A stretch of 64,000 nucleotides of DNA from Christiangramia crocea (GCF_022410465.1 NZ_JAJSON010000016.1:186001-250000); one strand, 5' to 3'; shown: positions 17,393 to 25,845, numbered from the stretch's first letter. Translations and numbers: made by a program. The notes: a model not told the origin generated them from the sequence alone.

Positions 17393-18557
17393 TTTTAGAC
17401 TTTGAAGTATTTCCTTTCCGCTTTTTTCTTTTTTTACTTCTCTTTTTTCTCTGTTGCCTGGGTTTATCAAAACGGGTCAGACTATCTTCTCCTACGGCAT
17501 CCTTAAAGCCTTTATTATCTCCTTCCTCCATCTGAATCTCTAACTCATATTCTTCCAGACTTCCTACCGCCTCTTCTTTTTTATTTTTGGCGATGATCGT
17601 ATTAGCCTGCTCGGGTGTGAGTTTATGCCAGTTCATCCATTCCCCTTCATAAGCATACCATAAAAGGCCCTTGAAAATGTCAATTTTCTGGCAAACAGCC
17701 GTTCCTTTTTTGGTCTTTAGTTTAACGTCGGTTTTCGGAAAAGATTTTAAAGCTTCCAGATAAGTATCAAGTTCGTAGTTCAAACAGCACTTCAATTTTC
17801 CGCACTGTCCCGCCAGTTTTTGCGGATTGAGGGATAATTGCTGATACCTTGCGGCCGATGTGCTTACCGATCTGAAATCTGTAAGCCAGGTAGAACAACA
17901 TAGTTCACGGCCACAGGAGCCAATTCCTCCAAGCCTTGCTGCTTCCTGGCGGAGCCCTATCTGACGCATTTCTATGCGCGTATTGAATTCGCGAGCAAAT
18001 TCCTTAATAAGCTGGCGGAAATCCACACGATCTTCTGCCGTATAATAGAAAGTGGCCTTAGAGGCATCTCCCTGGAATTCCACATCACTTATCTTCATGC
18101 TAAGGTTCAGCCTGATCGCTATCTGCCTTGATCGCTGTTTGATCTTTTCTTCCCTGTCCCGGGCCTCCTGCCAAACATCAATATCTTTCTGAGAAGCCTT
18201 TCGGTAGACCTTCAGGATCTCAGGAGACTCCGGATCTTCCTTTTTCTTTTTCATCTGAACCCTTACCAGCTCGCCAGTAAGACTTACCATCCCAACATCG
18301 TGGCCGGGATTGGCTTCGGTAGCGACAACGTCTCCGATGCTCAGACTTAAATTTTCGGTGTTTTTATAGAAATGCTTCCGTCCATTTTTAAAACGGACTT
18401 CGACAAAATTGAAGGGTTCCACCCCTCCCGGAAGAGACATATTAGAAAGCCAGTCGAAAACGGTGAGTTTGTTACATCCGTCGGTTCCGCAGGTTCCATT
18501 ATTCTTACATCCTTTAGGCTGACCGTCTTTCCCGGTCGAGCAACTGCTGCAAGCCAT
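17385..18557 (-). CDS. ricT: PSP1-domain protein, RicT/YaaT-like, Cys-rich N-terminus
   Basis: A 390-residue protein with a PSP1 domain. Homologues (B. subtilis YaaT/RicT) form a complex with two partners that carries [4Fe-4S] clusters and affects RNA processing. The first 28 residues carry a cysteine string (Cys3, 6, 17, 23, 28), and the body has GSCGRELCCSTW and QCGKLKCCLNYE, the typical family cysteines near 214-263. The last 35 residues are very Lys/Arg-rich. It begins a run with gldH and PBP1A. RicA and RicF homologues are not visible here, so partners, if any, are elsewhere or absent. Confidence 0.85.
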   Translation of the reverse strand: MACSSCSTGKDGQPKGCKNNGTCGTDGCNKLTVFDWLSNMSLPGGVEPFNFVEVRFKNGRKHFYKNTENLSLSIGDVVATEANPGHDVGMVSLTGELVRVQMKKKKEDPESPEILKVYRKASQKDIDVWQEARDREEKIKQRSRQIAIRLNLSMKISDVEFQGDASKATFYYTAEDRVDFRQLIKEFAREFNTRIEMRQIGLRQEAARLGGIGSCGRELCCSTWLTDFRSVSTSAARYQQLSLNPQKLAGQCGKLKCCLNYELDTYLEALKSFPKTDVKLKTKKGTAVCQKIDIFKGLLWYAYEGEWMNWHKLTPEQANTIIAKNKKEEAVGSLEEYELEIQMEEGDNKGFKDAVGEDSLTRFDKPRQQRKKRSKKRKKRKGNTSKSKNA

Positions 18558-18651
18558 ATATTATATATATTGAGAAGGTAAGCTCTAACGCGTATAAACA
18601 TCATCCTGTCATTTAATCAATTTTCCTGCAGGATCTCCTTCATCTTCACAA

Positions 18652-18670
18652 AGGCTGAAAACTTCAGCCT
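18652..18670 (+). repeat. Hairpin within a gene-free stretch
   Basis: AGGCTGAA-AAC-TTCAGCCT makes a perfect 8-base-pair stem, followed on the plus strand by a run of seven T. It lies between the ricT start and the TrhO stop (both minus). On the minus strand no T-run follows, so it is not an evident terminator for TrhO. It adjoins a segment with TCATCCTG and CAGGATCTCC that looks like a worn intergenic repeat. Confidence 0.5.
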
Positions 18671-18766
18671 ACCGCATTTTTTTAAAGCACCTTCTTGAGG
18701 TTCATAAAAAATTTTCAAAAGTAAATATACCAATATTAATTGGCACCACCATTTTAGAGAGGAAAC

Positions 18767-19798
18767 CTATTGCTTAAACAGCAAAACCTCGGACCTGCCT
18801 TTTTTGAAAATCTTATTGCTCGCGCCTTTTCCTTTTCGCAGTTTCTTCTGCTCCTCGTAAGGCAATGCCGCTATTTCCTTGCAATTATCTGAACAGCAAT
18901 TATTCATTTTTTTAGCACATTCCTCACACTGAATGAACAATAAATGACAGGCTTCATTGGCACAGTTAACATGCGTATCGCAAGGTTTACCACACTGGTG
19001 GCATTGAGCAATCACATCTTCTGAAATTCTTTCGGCCCTACGATGATCGAATACGAAGTTCTTTCCGATAAATTTATTTTCAAGGTTCTGGTTTTGCACC
19101 TGTCGCGTATATTCAATAATACCACCTTCCAGCTGGTAGACGTTCTTGAATCCACGATGTTTGTAATAGGCGCTCGCTTTTTCGCAACGAATTCCACCTG
19201 TACAGTACATAACCAGGTTTTTGTCTTCCTTATGCTCCTTAAGATCATCTTCTATGATAGGCAAAGAATCACGGAAAGTATCCACATCAGGGGTTATTGC
19301 TCCCTGGAAATGTCCGATCTCGCTTTCATAGTGATTTCTCATATCTACCAATACCGTGTTTGGATCGCTGATAAGTTCATTGAATTTAGCAGCATCTACA
19401 TGTACACCTTTATTGGTTACATCGAAAGTCTCATCGTTCAGTCCATCGGCCACGATCTTATTACGAACCTTTACCTTAAGTTTGAGGAAAGACTTGATAT
19501 CGTGTTCTATGGCAATATTCAACCGAACATCTTTCAGAAAATAAATATCATCTATAAATGCCTTGAATTCATTGAAACGTTTGGCGGGAACCGAAAGCTG
19601 CGCATTGATACCTTCATGGGCAACATAGATTCTTCCAAGAACGTCCATCTGGTCCCAGGCAATAAACAAATGATTTCTGAATAATTCAGGATTTCCGATC
19701 TTTGCGTAAGCATAGAAAGAAAGCGTAAGCCTGTCTTCACCGGCTTCTTCTAAAAGGGCTTCTCTTTCTTTAGCGCTTAATTTATTGTACAGTTGCAT
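18767..19798 (-). CDS. trhO: O2-dependent tRNA uridine-34 hydroxylase (rhodanese family)
   Basis: TrhO (E. coli YceA) uses O2 to make 5-hydroxyuridine at position 34 of certain tRNAs. The protein is 343 residues: an N-terminal UPF0176 domain (1-130), a rhodanese domain with Cys199 in YCTGGIRCEK, and a C-terminal zinc-finger-like tail holding at least nine cysteines (CHQCGKPC to NNCCSDNC). This is the usual architecture. It lies 36 bases after a ferredoxin and downstream of a U32 hydroxylase-like gene, the O2-independent route to the same base. Confidence 0.9.
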   Translation of the reverse strand: MQLYNKLSAKEREALLEEAGEDRLTLSFYAYAKIGNPELFRNHLFIAWDQMDVLGRIYVAHEGINAQLSVPAKRFNEFKAFIDDIYFLKDVRLNIAIEHDIKSFLKLKVKVRNKIVADGLNDETFDVTNKGVHVDAAKFNELISDPNTVLVDMRNHYESEIGHFQGAITPDVDTFRDSLPIIEDDLKEHKEDKNLVMYCTGGIRCEKASAYYKHRGFKNVYQLEGGIIEYTRQVQNQNLENKFIGKNFVFDHRRAERISEDVIAQCHQCGKPCDTHVNCANEACHLLFIQCEECAKKMNNCCSDNCKEIAALPYEEQKKLRKGKGASNKIFKKGRSEVLLFKQ

Positions 19799-19834
19799 GC
19801 TATACCAATATTTTAAGAGTTAAAGTATTTTCAA

Positions 19835-20065
19835 TTATAAAATTTTCGCGGTAATTATATGTACCGGGCAGGCTTTCTGTGCCTGCAAACAGGGGTCAAA
19901 GATACTGTTATCGTGAGACTTAAGCGTATAAAATCCTTTTTTTTCCTTCGAATTTAGCAGTACAGCCTTTCCGTCTTTTTTAGACATCCGGAACTGCCCC
20001 GGTGCCATTTCCACACAATAATTACAACCAATGCATTTTTGACGCTGCAAAGTTACAACTACCAT
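19835..20065 (-). CDS. Small ferredoxin, single [4Fe-4S] type
   Basis: A 76-residue ferredoxin-like protein. Cysteines Cys11-x2-Cys14-x2-Cys17 and a later Cys-x6-Cys-Pro near 59-67 (DPCLQAQKACPVH) fit one [4Fe-4S] cluster (three cysteines plus the CP cysteine); the motif lacks a second full CxxCxxCxxxC set. It overlaps the end of the U32 gene by one base (TAATG), so it is almost surely co-translated with it. Its likely job is electron delivery to, or cluster support for, the U32 enzyme; that is inference. Confidence 0.85.
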   Translation of the reverse strand: MVVVTLQRQKCIGCNYCVEMAPGQFRMSKKDGKAVLLNSKEKKGFYTLKSHDNSIFDPCLQAQKACPVHIITAKIL

Positions 20066-21306
20066 TAGACCTTTACAATTTTATAGAGTTTATCTGAAAG
20101 ACGTAACCTAAAATCAAGCGGAATAGTGCATGAATCCCCTTTAGTGGCTATTTCAGATTTTTCATCATTCACCATAAGCTCTTCAAGATCAAATTCTTTC
20201 ACTCCGGTGGTGGGACCTGTAACCAATATTCGGTCTCCTACTTTAATATCATAAGCCTCGATCTTGAATTCTCCAATTCCTGGTTTTGGAAAATAATGCG
20301 CACCTTTTCCCACGTAGACTTTCTTCTGAGTCGCATGCGATCCGGAACCTTCGCTCCATTCTCCTAGTTTTTGCCCGAGATAATAGCCGCTCCAAAAACC
20401 CCTATTATATACCTTTTCAAGGTCTTTCATCCAGCCTTCTACTTTTTCTGCAGAATAGGAATTATCATAGTATGCATCAATTGCTTCTCTATAGGTTTTA
20501 ATAACTGTAGCAACATACTCGGGCGCCCTTCCTCTTCCTTCTATTTTAAGCACTTTAGCCCCAGTATCGATCACCTGGTCCAGAAAGTCGAGGGTACAGA
20601 GGTCTTTTGGAGACATCATATACTCGTTATCAAGCTCTATTTCAAAACCAGACTCTTGGTCCACTACCGTGTATTTCTTACGACAGTTCTGTTTACAGGC
20701 TCCCCTGTTTGCCGAAGAATTATGCGAATGGAGACTTAAATAGCATTTCCCCGATACAGCCATGCATAAAGCTCCATGCCCGAAGATCTCAACTTCAACC
20801 AAATTTCCGGATGGACCCTTAATTTTATCTTTTTCTATCTGATCGCAAATTTTTTTCACCTGACGTAAGCTCAGCTCCCGACTCATTACCATTGTATCTG
20901 CAAACATAGAATAAAACCGAACCGTCTCAATATTGGTTATATTTATCTGCGTAGAAATATGAACTTCCATCCCTACCTGTCGGGCATAGGCAATTACCGC
21001 CTGATCCATTGCTATAATCGCAGTTACATTTGCCTTTCTTGCGGCATCTATAAGGGTTCTTATAATAGAGAGGTCGTGATCATAAATAATGGTATTAAGG
21101 GTAAGATAGGTCCTTACTACTTTTTTATTACATCTGTTAACTATTTCAGGCAGATCATCAATAGTGAAATTCATACTGGCACGTGCACGCATATTCAACT
21201 GCTCTACACCAAAATACACTGAATCAGCTCCGTTATCAAGGGCCGCCTGCAGTGACTCAAAGTTTCCAGCCGGAGCCATTAGCTCAATTTTTCCAGACAT
21301 GGTCAT
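20065..21306 (-). CDS. trhP: Peptidase-U32-family tRNA hydroxylase, TrhP-like
   Basis: A 413-residue U32-family protein. Despite the peptidase name, the relatives YegQ/TrhP, RlhA, UbiU and UbiV are hydroxylation enzymes with an iron-sulfur cluster; TrhP uses prephenate as oxygen donor to make 5-hydroxyuridine-34 in tRNA. Seen: N-terminal MAPAGNFESLQAAL, HISTQINITN near 116-125, and the four cluster-type cysteines Cys181, 188, 204, 208 in the spacing of E. coli YegQ. The C-terminal beta domain runs from about 325. An ATG two codons in (21300) could be the start. TrhP over RlhA is inferred from its length and its trhO neighbour. Confidence 0.85.
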   Translation of the reverse strand: MTMSGKIELMAPAGNFESLQAALDNGADSVYFGVEQLNMRARASMNFTIDDLPEIVNRCNKKVVRTYLTLNTIIYDHDLSIIRTLIDAARKANVTAIIAMDQAVIAYARQVGMEVHISTQINITNIETVRFYSMFADTMVMSRELSLRQVKKICDQIEKDKIKGPSGNLVEVEIFGHGALCMAVSGKCYLSLHSHNSSANRGACKQNCRKKYTVVDQESGFEIELDNEYMMSPKDLCTLDFLDQVIDTGAKVLKIEGRGRAPEYVATVIKTYREAIDAYYDNSYSAEKVEGWMKDLEKVYNRGFWSGYYLGQKLGEWSEGSGSHATQKKVYVGKGAHYFPKPGIGEFKIEAYDIKVGDRILVTGPTTGVKEFDLEELMVNDEKSEIATKGDSCTIPLDFRLRLSDKLYKIVKV

Positions 21307-21326
21307 AACTAAAAATTTAGGGTTTG

Positions 21327-21334
21327 CAAAAATA
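21327..21334 (-). promoter_or_regulatory. -7 box of the trhP operon
   Basis: On the minus strand this reads TATTTTTG, an exact consensus -7 box, 20 bases before the U32 gene start. No clear -33 TTG is seen. Confidence 0.5.
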
Positions 21335-21434
21335 CTGATTTCATAAAAATCATTTTATGAGCATTGTCATCCTGTACAAACAAAATCCTATTCCATAATT
21401 TTGGAATATTTCCATAAATGAAGCATAAGTTTTA

Positions 21435-21465
21435 TTGTATTGCAGAAAAACTTGTACTATTTTAG
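21435..21465 (+). promoter_or_regulatory. Candidate recA promoter
   Basis: A TTG at 21435-21437 and TATTTTAG at 21458-21465 (7 of 8 match) lie 20 bases apart; the box ends 32 bases before the recA ATG. I see no recognisable LexA-type palindrome overlapping it. Confidence 0.45.
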
Positions 21466-21497
21466 CAGTCCTTAATTATTCAATTTAAAATTCATAC

Positions 21498-22511
21498 ATG
21501 AGCAACGATAAAGAGAAAGAAGCGAAGTTAAAGGCTTTGAAGCTTACCCTGGATAAAATGGATAAAACCTACGGCAAGGGAACCGTAATGAAGATGAGCG
21601 ACCAGGTCGTGGTAGATGTAGATGCTATCTCCACGGGGTCATTAGGCCTTGACCTTGCTCTCGGAGTTGGAGGATATCCAAGAGGAAGAGTGATAGAAAT
21701 CTATGGTCCGGAATCTTCCGGTAAAACTACACTTACACTTCACGCGATCGCTGAGGCCCAGAAAAAAGGCGGTATTGCTGCCTTTATCGATGCTGAGCAT
21801 GCCTTTGACAGGTTTTATGCTGAAAAGCTTGATGTGGATATCGATAATCTTATTATTTCTCAACCAGATAATGGGGAGCAGGCCCTTGAAATTACCGATA
21901 ACCTGATTCGCTCAGGGGCGATAGATATTATCGTGATCGACTCGGTTGCGGCACTAACGCCTAAAAGCGAGATCGAAGGTGAGATGGGAGATTCAAAAAT
22001 GGGACTTCATGCAAGATTAATGTCCCAGGCATTGAGAAAGCTTACCTCATCAATCAGTAAGACAAACTGTACCGTGATCTTTATTAACCAGTTAAGGGAA
22101 AAGATCGGTGTGATGTTCGGTAACCCTGAAACCACCACCGGGGGTAATGCTCTTAAATTTTATGCCTCGGTTAGGCTGGACATTAGGAGGTCAACCCAAA
22201 TAAAGGATAGCAACAATAATGTCACGGGTAACAAAACCCGGGTTAAGGTTGTGAAGAACAAGGTTGCACCACCATTTAAAACTGCAGAATTTGACATAAT
22301 GTATGGTGAAGGAGTTTCTAAAATCGGGGAGATCATCGACATAGGCGTTGATTACGAGATCATTAAAAAGAGTGGATCCTGGTTCAGTTATGAAGATACC
22401 AAACTGGGGCAGGGACGGGATGCTGTTAAGATCTTACTTAAAGACAATCCCGATCTAATGGAAGAGCTTGAAGAGAAGATCAAAAATGCGATCAAGATCG
22501 CTAAAGAATAA
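21498..22511 (+). CDS. recA: Recombinase A
   Basis: DNA strand-exchange ATPase for homologous recombination and SOS induction. It is 337 residues with Walker [10 protein letters not shown], the [11 protein letters not shown] Walker B region, the [12 protein letters not shown] segment with its conserved lysine, and a short acidic/basic C-terminal tail. The initiator segment [19 protein letters not shown] is typical of Bacteroidetes RecA. It stands alone with its own terminator. Confidence 0.99.
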   Translation: MSNDKEKEAKLKALKLTLDKMDKTYGKGTVMKMSDQVVVDVDAISTGSLGLDLALGVGGYPRGRVIEIYGPESSGKTTLTLHAIAEAQKKGGIAAFIDAEHAFDRFYAEKLDVDIDNLIISQPDNGEQALEITDNLIRSGAIDIIVIDSVAALTPKSEIEGEMGDSKMGLHARLMSQALRKLTSSISKTNCTVIFINQLREKIGVMFGNPETTTGGNALKFYASVRLDIRRSTQIKDSNNNVTGNKTRVKVVKNKVAPPFKTAEFDIMYGEGVSKIGEIIDIGVDYEIIKKSGSWFSYEDTKLGQGRDAVKILLKDNPDLMEELEEKIKNAIKIAKE

Positions 22512-22545
22512 TTAAAAAAATCCCCGGTTGGGGATTTTTTTAATT
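22510..22545 (+). terminator. recA terminator
   Basis: A perfect 16-base-pair stem (AATTAAAAAAATCCCC with its complement) closes a GGTT loop. The second arm carries T7, and the recA TAA stop overlaps its first bases. Confidence 0.92.
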
Positions 22546-22599
22546 ATAACGCAACCTTTTACAGAAATAAGCATCTACTAACAAAACAATATTATTAAA

Positions 22600-23037
22600 A
22601 TGAAAAAGTTAGTATTTATCTTATTTACATTTATAGCGTTTACAAGCTGTTCAATAGATGATGACAGCCCAAGGATAGAATACGAATTAGCAGAGATCGT
22701 GGCAAATGACCTTCCAGATGAATTCGAATTTGGTGAAACCTACGAAATTACTGTAACTTATATTCTCCCATCGGCATGTCATAATTTTGCAGGAATAGAT
22801 GCACGAAGAGAAGGCAATGTGGGAGAAGAGCGAAGAACTATTTTTGTTTCCGCAATTTCAGCCATAAGGCTTGACGACAATTGTGATGATACTGTTGGTG
22901 GAGATCAGGGCACCAGTAAGTTTACCATCCCCATCGACGAGGAAGAAGACTACACCTTCAAATTCCTAGTTGGGGAAGTTAATGGTGATCCGGTTTATGA
23001 TACAGTGGTGATCCCGGTCACTCAGTCTCAATCATAA
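22600..23037 (+). CDS. Small exported lipoprotein, unknown function
   Basis: A 145-residue lipoprotein: signal peptide MKKLVFILFTFIAFTSC with lipid Cys17, then SIDDDSPR, a pattern of acidic residues after the cysteine often seen on surface-exposed Bacteroidetes lipoproteins. The rest is beta-rich and very acidic, with two more cysteines (near 60 and 99) that could form a disulfide. It precedes the ECF sigma gene by 43 bases, on the same strand, so it may be part of that system, but nothing in the sequence proves it. Confidence 0.75.
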   Translation: MKKLVFILFTFIAFTSCSIDDDSPRIEYELAEIVANDLPDEFEFGETYEITVTYILPSACHNFAGIDARREGNVGEERRTIFVSAISAIRLDDNCDDTVGGDQGTSKFTIPIDEEEDYTFKFLVGEVNGDPVYDTVVIPVTQSQS

Positions 23038-23080
23038 CAGACCTTCAAAAAAACCAGATAAAAAGTTATAAATCTTTTAA

Positions 23081-23626
23081 GTGGGGTTAAAAGACCTTAT
23101 CCATAAGTGCAAAAAAAAGGATAGAAAAGCACAGGAACAGCTTTATCGCTTATACGCGCCAAAGCTGTTCGGGTTGTGCCTTAAATATTCAGATAACCAC
23201 CAGCAGGCAGAAGATAATCTGCAAGATGGATTCGTAACCATTTTTGAGAAGATCTCTCAATATAAAGATGCGGGTTCTTTTGAAGGATGGATGAAAAGGA
23301 TCGTTATAAACACCGCTTTACAGAAGCACCGCCAGCAGAAAGTCTATGGAATTACCAATGAGGACCACCTGCACGAAGAAGAGATAAAAGTTGAAACTGA
23401 AGAGCTTTCCGTACATTTTCTGCTGGAATGTGTACAGAACCTTCCTGACCGATACAGACAGGTATTTAACCTCTATGTCATGGATGGCTATTCACACAAG
23501 GAAATTGCAGATATGCTGAATATCTCGGAAGGAACTTCAAAATCCAATCTTGCGAGGGCAAGAATGGCATTGAAAGACAGAATTGAAAAACACCAGAATA
23601 TTCAAAATTCGGCTCAATCATCATGA
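23081..23626 (+). CDS. ECF sigma factor (sigma-70 family)
   Basis: A 181-residue extracytoplasmic-function sigma factor. Region 2 spans about 10-95 (YRLYAPKLFGLCLKYSDN, DNLQDGFVTIFEKI, FEGWMKRIVINTA) and region 4 spans 120-175 (LPDRYRQVFNLYVMDGYSHKE, LNISEGTSKSNL). The start is GTG at 23081: it directly follows an in-frame TAA, and no ATG precedes region 2. It overlaps the next gene by 4 bases, so the two are coupled. This fits the classic sigma/regulator pair, with the downstream protein as regulator. Confidence 0.93.
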   Translation: MGLKDLIHKCKKKDRKAQEQLYRLYAPKLFGLCLKYSDNHQQAEDNLQDGFVTIFEKISQYKDAGSFEGWMKRIVINTALQKHRQQKVYGITNEDHLHEEEIKVETEELSVHFLLECVQNLPDRYRQVFNLYVMDGYSHKEIADMLNISEGTSKSNLARARMALKDRIEKHQNIQNSAQSS

Positions 23627-25059
23627 AAGAAAAGAAGACCATAGACCGGATTTTTCAGGAAAAGTTCAAGGATTTTGAAAAGGAACCCAGGGAAAAGATA
23701 TGGGACAATATTGCTTCAAAACTTGACAAAAAAGAGAAAAGAAGACCCCTTATCATTCCCCTGTGGGTAAAATTAGGAGGTGTTGCCGCTGTGCTTGCCG
23801 TAATCATTGCAAGCCTGCTTTTTACTCAAAATCAGCCTACAATTCAGAATGAACCAGGCGTTGTATTTGAAAATCCTGAAGAGTCAAAGCAATCTGAAAC
23901 TGATAAAGAACTACAAAATGACCCAAAAAATGAAGACACAGGTTCAGAAAACCAGGTAGCTTCGCAGGAATTTCGAGATTCAGGAGGAGCATCATCTTCT
24001 TCCGCCGAAAACAGTTCAACTATAACCTCAAAAACAACTACTCAGGATCAAGGAAATAACGACCCGTCATTAAACACCGGTTCCGAAAAAGAAAACCGCC
24101 TGGAACCGGCAATAGTTTCAGAGGAAACCGAAAAGAGTATCAGGACACAAAAGAAAAATGAAGAAGAAAAAGCGGCGATGAGGCCGGAAGCGACAAGCAT
24201 GGATACTTCCGGCATTATTGCTCAAACCAAAAAAGATTCAACAAAAACGGAAAGCCTTCATAAGGAAGAAGAAAACGCCCTGGCACAGGTGGAAGAGAAA
24301 AAGAAAAATGACAAAACAGAAACGGCAATAGCCGAATCAAGTGCCAAAAGGCTAAGACTATCAACCTTTGCAGCACCACTATTCTACAAGAACATGGGAA
24401 GCGGGAATGAACTATCCTCTCAATTCTCCAACAATGCATCTTCTTCTGAGGTCACTCTTTCATACGGGATAAAAGTAGCCTATGAACTCTCTGATAAAAT
24501 CAGGATAAGAACGGGAATAAGCAAAGTGAATATGAGTTACAACATTCAGGAAATCTCATATTCGCCCACTGCCCTTACGGCGAGTTTTGAGAACATCAGG
24601 TCTAATGAAGATAACATCCAGATAAGAAGCAATGCCAGACCTAACGGTAACATGGCTTCTGAATCTTTTTCCCAGAATTCCCTGGCATCTTCCATCTTTA
24701 CACCGGGAGAGATCAATCAGCAATTCGGATTTATTGAAGTGCCCCTGGAAATAGAATATTCTCTTATTGACAAAAAATTCGGTCTGAATATCATTGGAGG
24801 CGGAAGCAGCCTTTTCCTTGACCGTAACCGTATTGACCTTGTTTCAGGCAACACTTCCACAAACCTGGGCGAGGCGAGCAATATTAACAGTACCAGCTTT
24901 AGTACAAATATCGGCCTTGGAATGGATTATAAGCTAAATGATAAGTTCAGCATCAGCCTTGAGCCTATTTTCAAATACCAGCTGAATACCTTCAAGAATG
25001 TTGACAATGTTCAACCGGTAAACTTTGGGATTTATTCGGGGCTTAACCTTAGGTTTTAA
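23623..25059 (+). CDS. Anti-sigma-like membrane protein with C-terminal beta-barrel
   Basis: A 478-residue protein coupled to the ECF sigma gene. It starts with a cytoplasmic region of about 45 residues (RIFQEKFKDFEKEPREKIWDN, the kind seen in sigma-regulating proteins), then one membrane segment (about 48-66, VKLGGVAAVLAVIIASLLF). Next is a long low-complexity Glu/Lys/Ser/Thr/Gln linker, about 67-240. The C-terminal 230 residues look like an outer-membrane barrel of the OmpA/PorT-like type (alternating strands such as ISLEPIFKYQL and a terminal aromatic, NLRF). If both ends are right it would span the periplasm. No signal peptide is cleaved. Function as an anti-sigma factor is inferred from the pair. 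Confidence 0.75.
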   Translation: MKEKKTIDRIFQEKFKDFEKEPREKIWDNIASKLDKKEKRRPLIIPLWVKLGGVAAVLAVIIASLLFTQNQPTIQNEPGVVFENPEESKQSETDKELQNDPKNEDTGSENQVASQEFRDSGGASSSSAENSSTITSKTTTQDQGNNDPSLNTGSEKENRLEPAIVSEETEKSIRTQKKNEEEKAAMRPEATSMDTSGIIAQTKKDSTKTESLHKEEENALAQVEEKKKNDKTETAIAESSAKRLRLSTFAAPLFYKNMGSGNELSSQFSNNASSSEVTLSYGIKVAYELSDKIRIRTGISKVNMSYNIQEISYSPTALTASFENIRSNEDNIQIRSNARPNGNMASESFSQNSLASSIFTPGEINQQFGFIEVPLEIEYSLIDKKFGLNIIGGGSSLFLDRNRIDLVSGNTSTNLGEASNINSTSFSTNIGLGMDYKLNDKFSISLEPIFKYQLNTFKNVDNVQPVNFGIYSGLNLRF

Positions 25060-25799
25060 GAAACTGAAGGATTCTGAAGTTCATTAAGGATCACCTCCCT
25101 TGTCCTTTCTTTCAAAAGTCGGCGGTCTTTTAATTCCAGGCCTTCCGTACAGATAAAATTATGGATTTGCACCCTCAATATTCCAGGGCCACCGGTAAAG
25201 AACTTATAAGGGAATCGCTTTTTAGTATCGTGAAAAGTAATGGGTACTATGGGTGTCTGATGTTCTATCGCAAGTCTGAAAGCTCCGTCCTTAAACTGAT
25301 CAAGAATAATTGACCGATCTTCGGGAACACCGCCTTCAGGAAAAATACATACGCTGTTTTCCTGTTTAAGTCTTCTTTGAGCTTCCTCAAAAGCGTCTTT
25401 TTTACTTCTTTGATTATTGCGATCCACAAGGATGCAGGTTCTGCGATAAAAAAAACCGAAAATAGGAATCCTACTCAGTTCCTTTTTTCCGATAAATACA
25501 AATGGTTGTTTAATTACAGACAGCATTAACATAATATCCAGCATGGAGGCGTGATTGGCCACCAGCATATAACTTTTATGTTTTTCCGGGATTTGGTCAG
25601 CTTTTACCTTTATGCTGAAACCCATCCCCACTATGATGATCTTAGCCCAGATACGGGCACAAATAAAAAACTGAGGATAGAATTTTTCAGAAGAGGTAAT
25701 GATTATCAAAAAAGGAAGCATTATTACTATTGGCAACACCATTAAAATATAGAACCAGATACGCCATAACAGTATTGCTGCCTTCTTTAAATAACTCAT
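25056..25799 (-). CDS. plsC: 1-acyl-sn-glycerol-3-phosphate acyltransferase
   Basis: Makes phosphatidic acid from lysophosphatidic acid at the inner membrane. It is 247 residues with an N-terminal membrane segment (about 9-33), the catalytic NHASMLDIML (H-x4-D) near 83, the substrate motif FPEGGVPEDR near 151, and a conserved PIVPI. Relatives also acylate ornithine lipids, but the length and motifs fit PlsC best. Its 3' end overlaps the 3' end of the barrel gene by 4 bases, convergently. Confidence 0.92.
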   Translation of the reverse strand: MSYLKKAAILLWRIWFYILMVLPIVIMLPFLIIITSSEKFYPQFFICARIWAKIIIVGMGFSIKVKADQIPEKHKSYMLVANHASMLDIMLMLSVIKQPFVFIGKKELSRIPIFGFFYRRTCILVDRNNQRSKKDAFEEAQRRLKQENSVCIFPEGGVPEDRSIILDQFKDGAFRLAIEHQTPIVPITFHDTKKRFPYKFFTGGPGILRVQIHNFICTEGLELKDRRLLKERTREVILNELQNPSVS

Positions 25800-25804
25800 G
25801 TTTC

Positions 25805-25812
25805 CAAAAGTA
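25805..25812 (-). promoter_or_regulatory. -7 box of plsC
   Basis: On the minus strand this reads TACTTTTG, an exact TAnnTTTG, only 5 bases before the plsC ATG at 25799. The mRNA leader would therefore be a few bases at most, or the start lies elsewhere. Confidence 0.45.
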
Positions 25813-25845
25813 ATAAAATGAACCGAGCGAATTCTATAAAAAAAT

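Noticed and set aside
16904-17470. Longer GldH frame to 17470
   Set aside because: Its first 26 residues would be highly charged and hide the lipoprotein signal peptide; they coincide with the Lys-rich end of ricT in another frame.
20065-21306. Collagenase or protease activity for the U32 protein
   Set aside because: The characterised close relatives hydroxylate tRNA, rRNA or quinones using an iron-sulfur cluster; the cluster cysteines are present and no protease site is evident.
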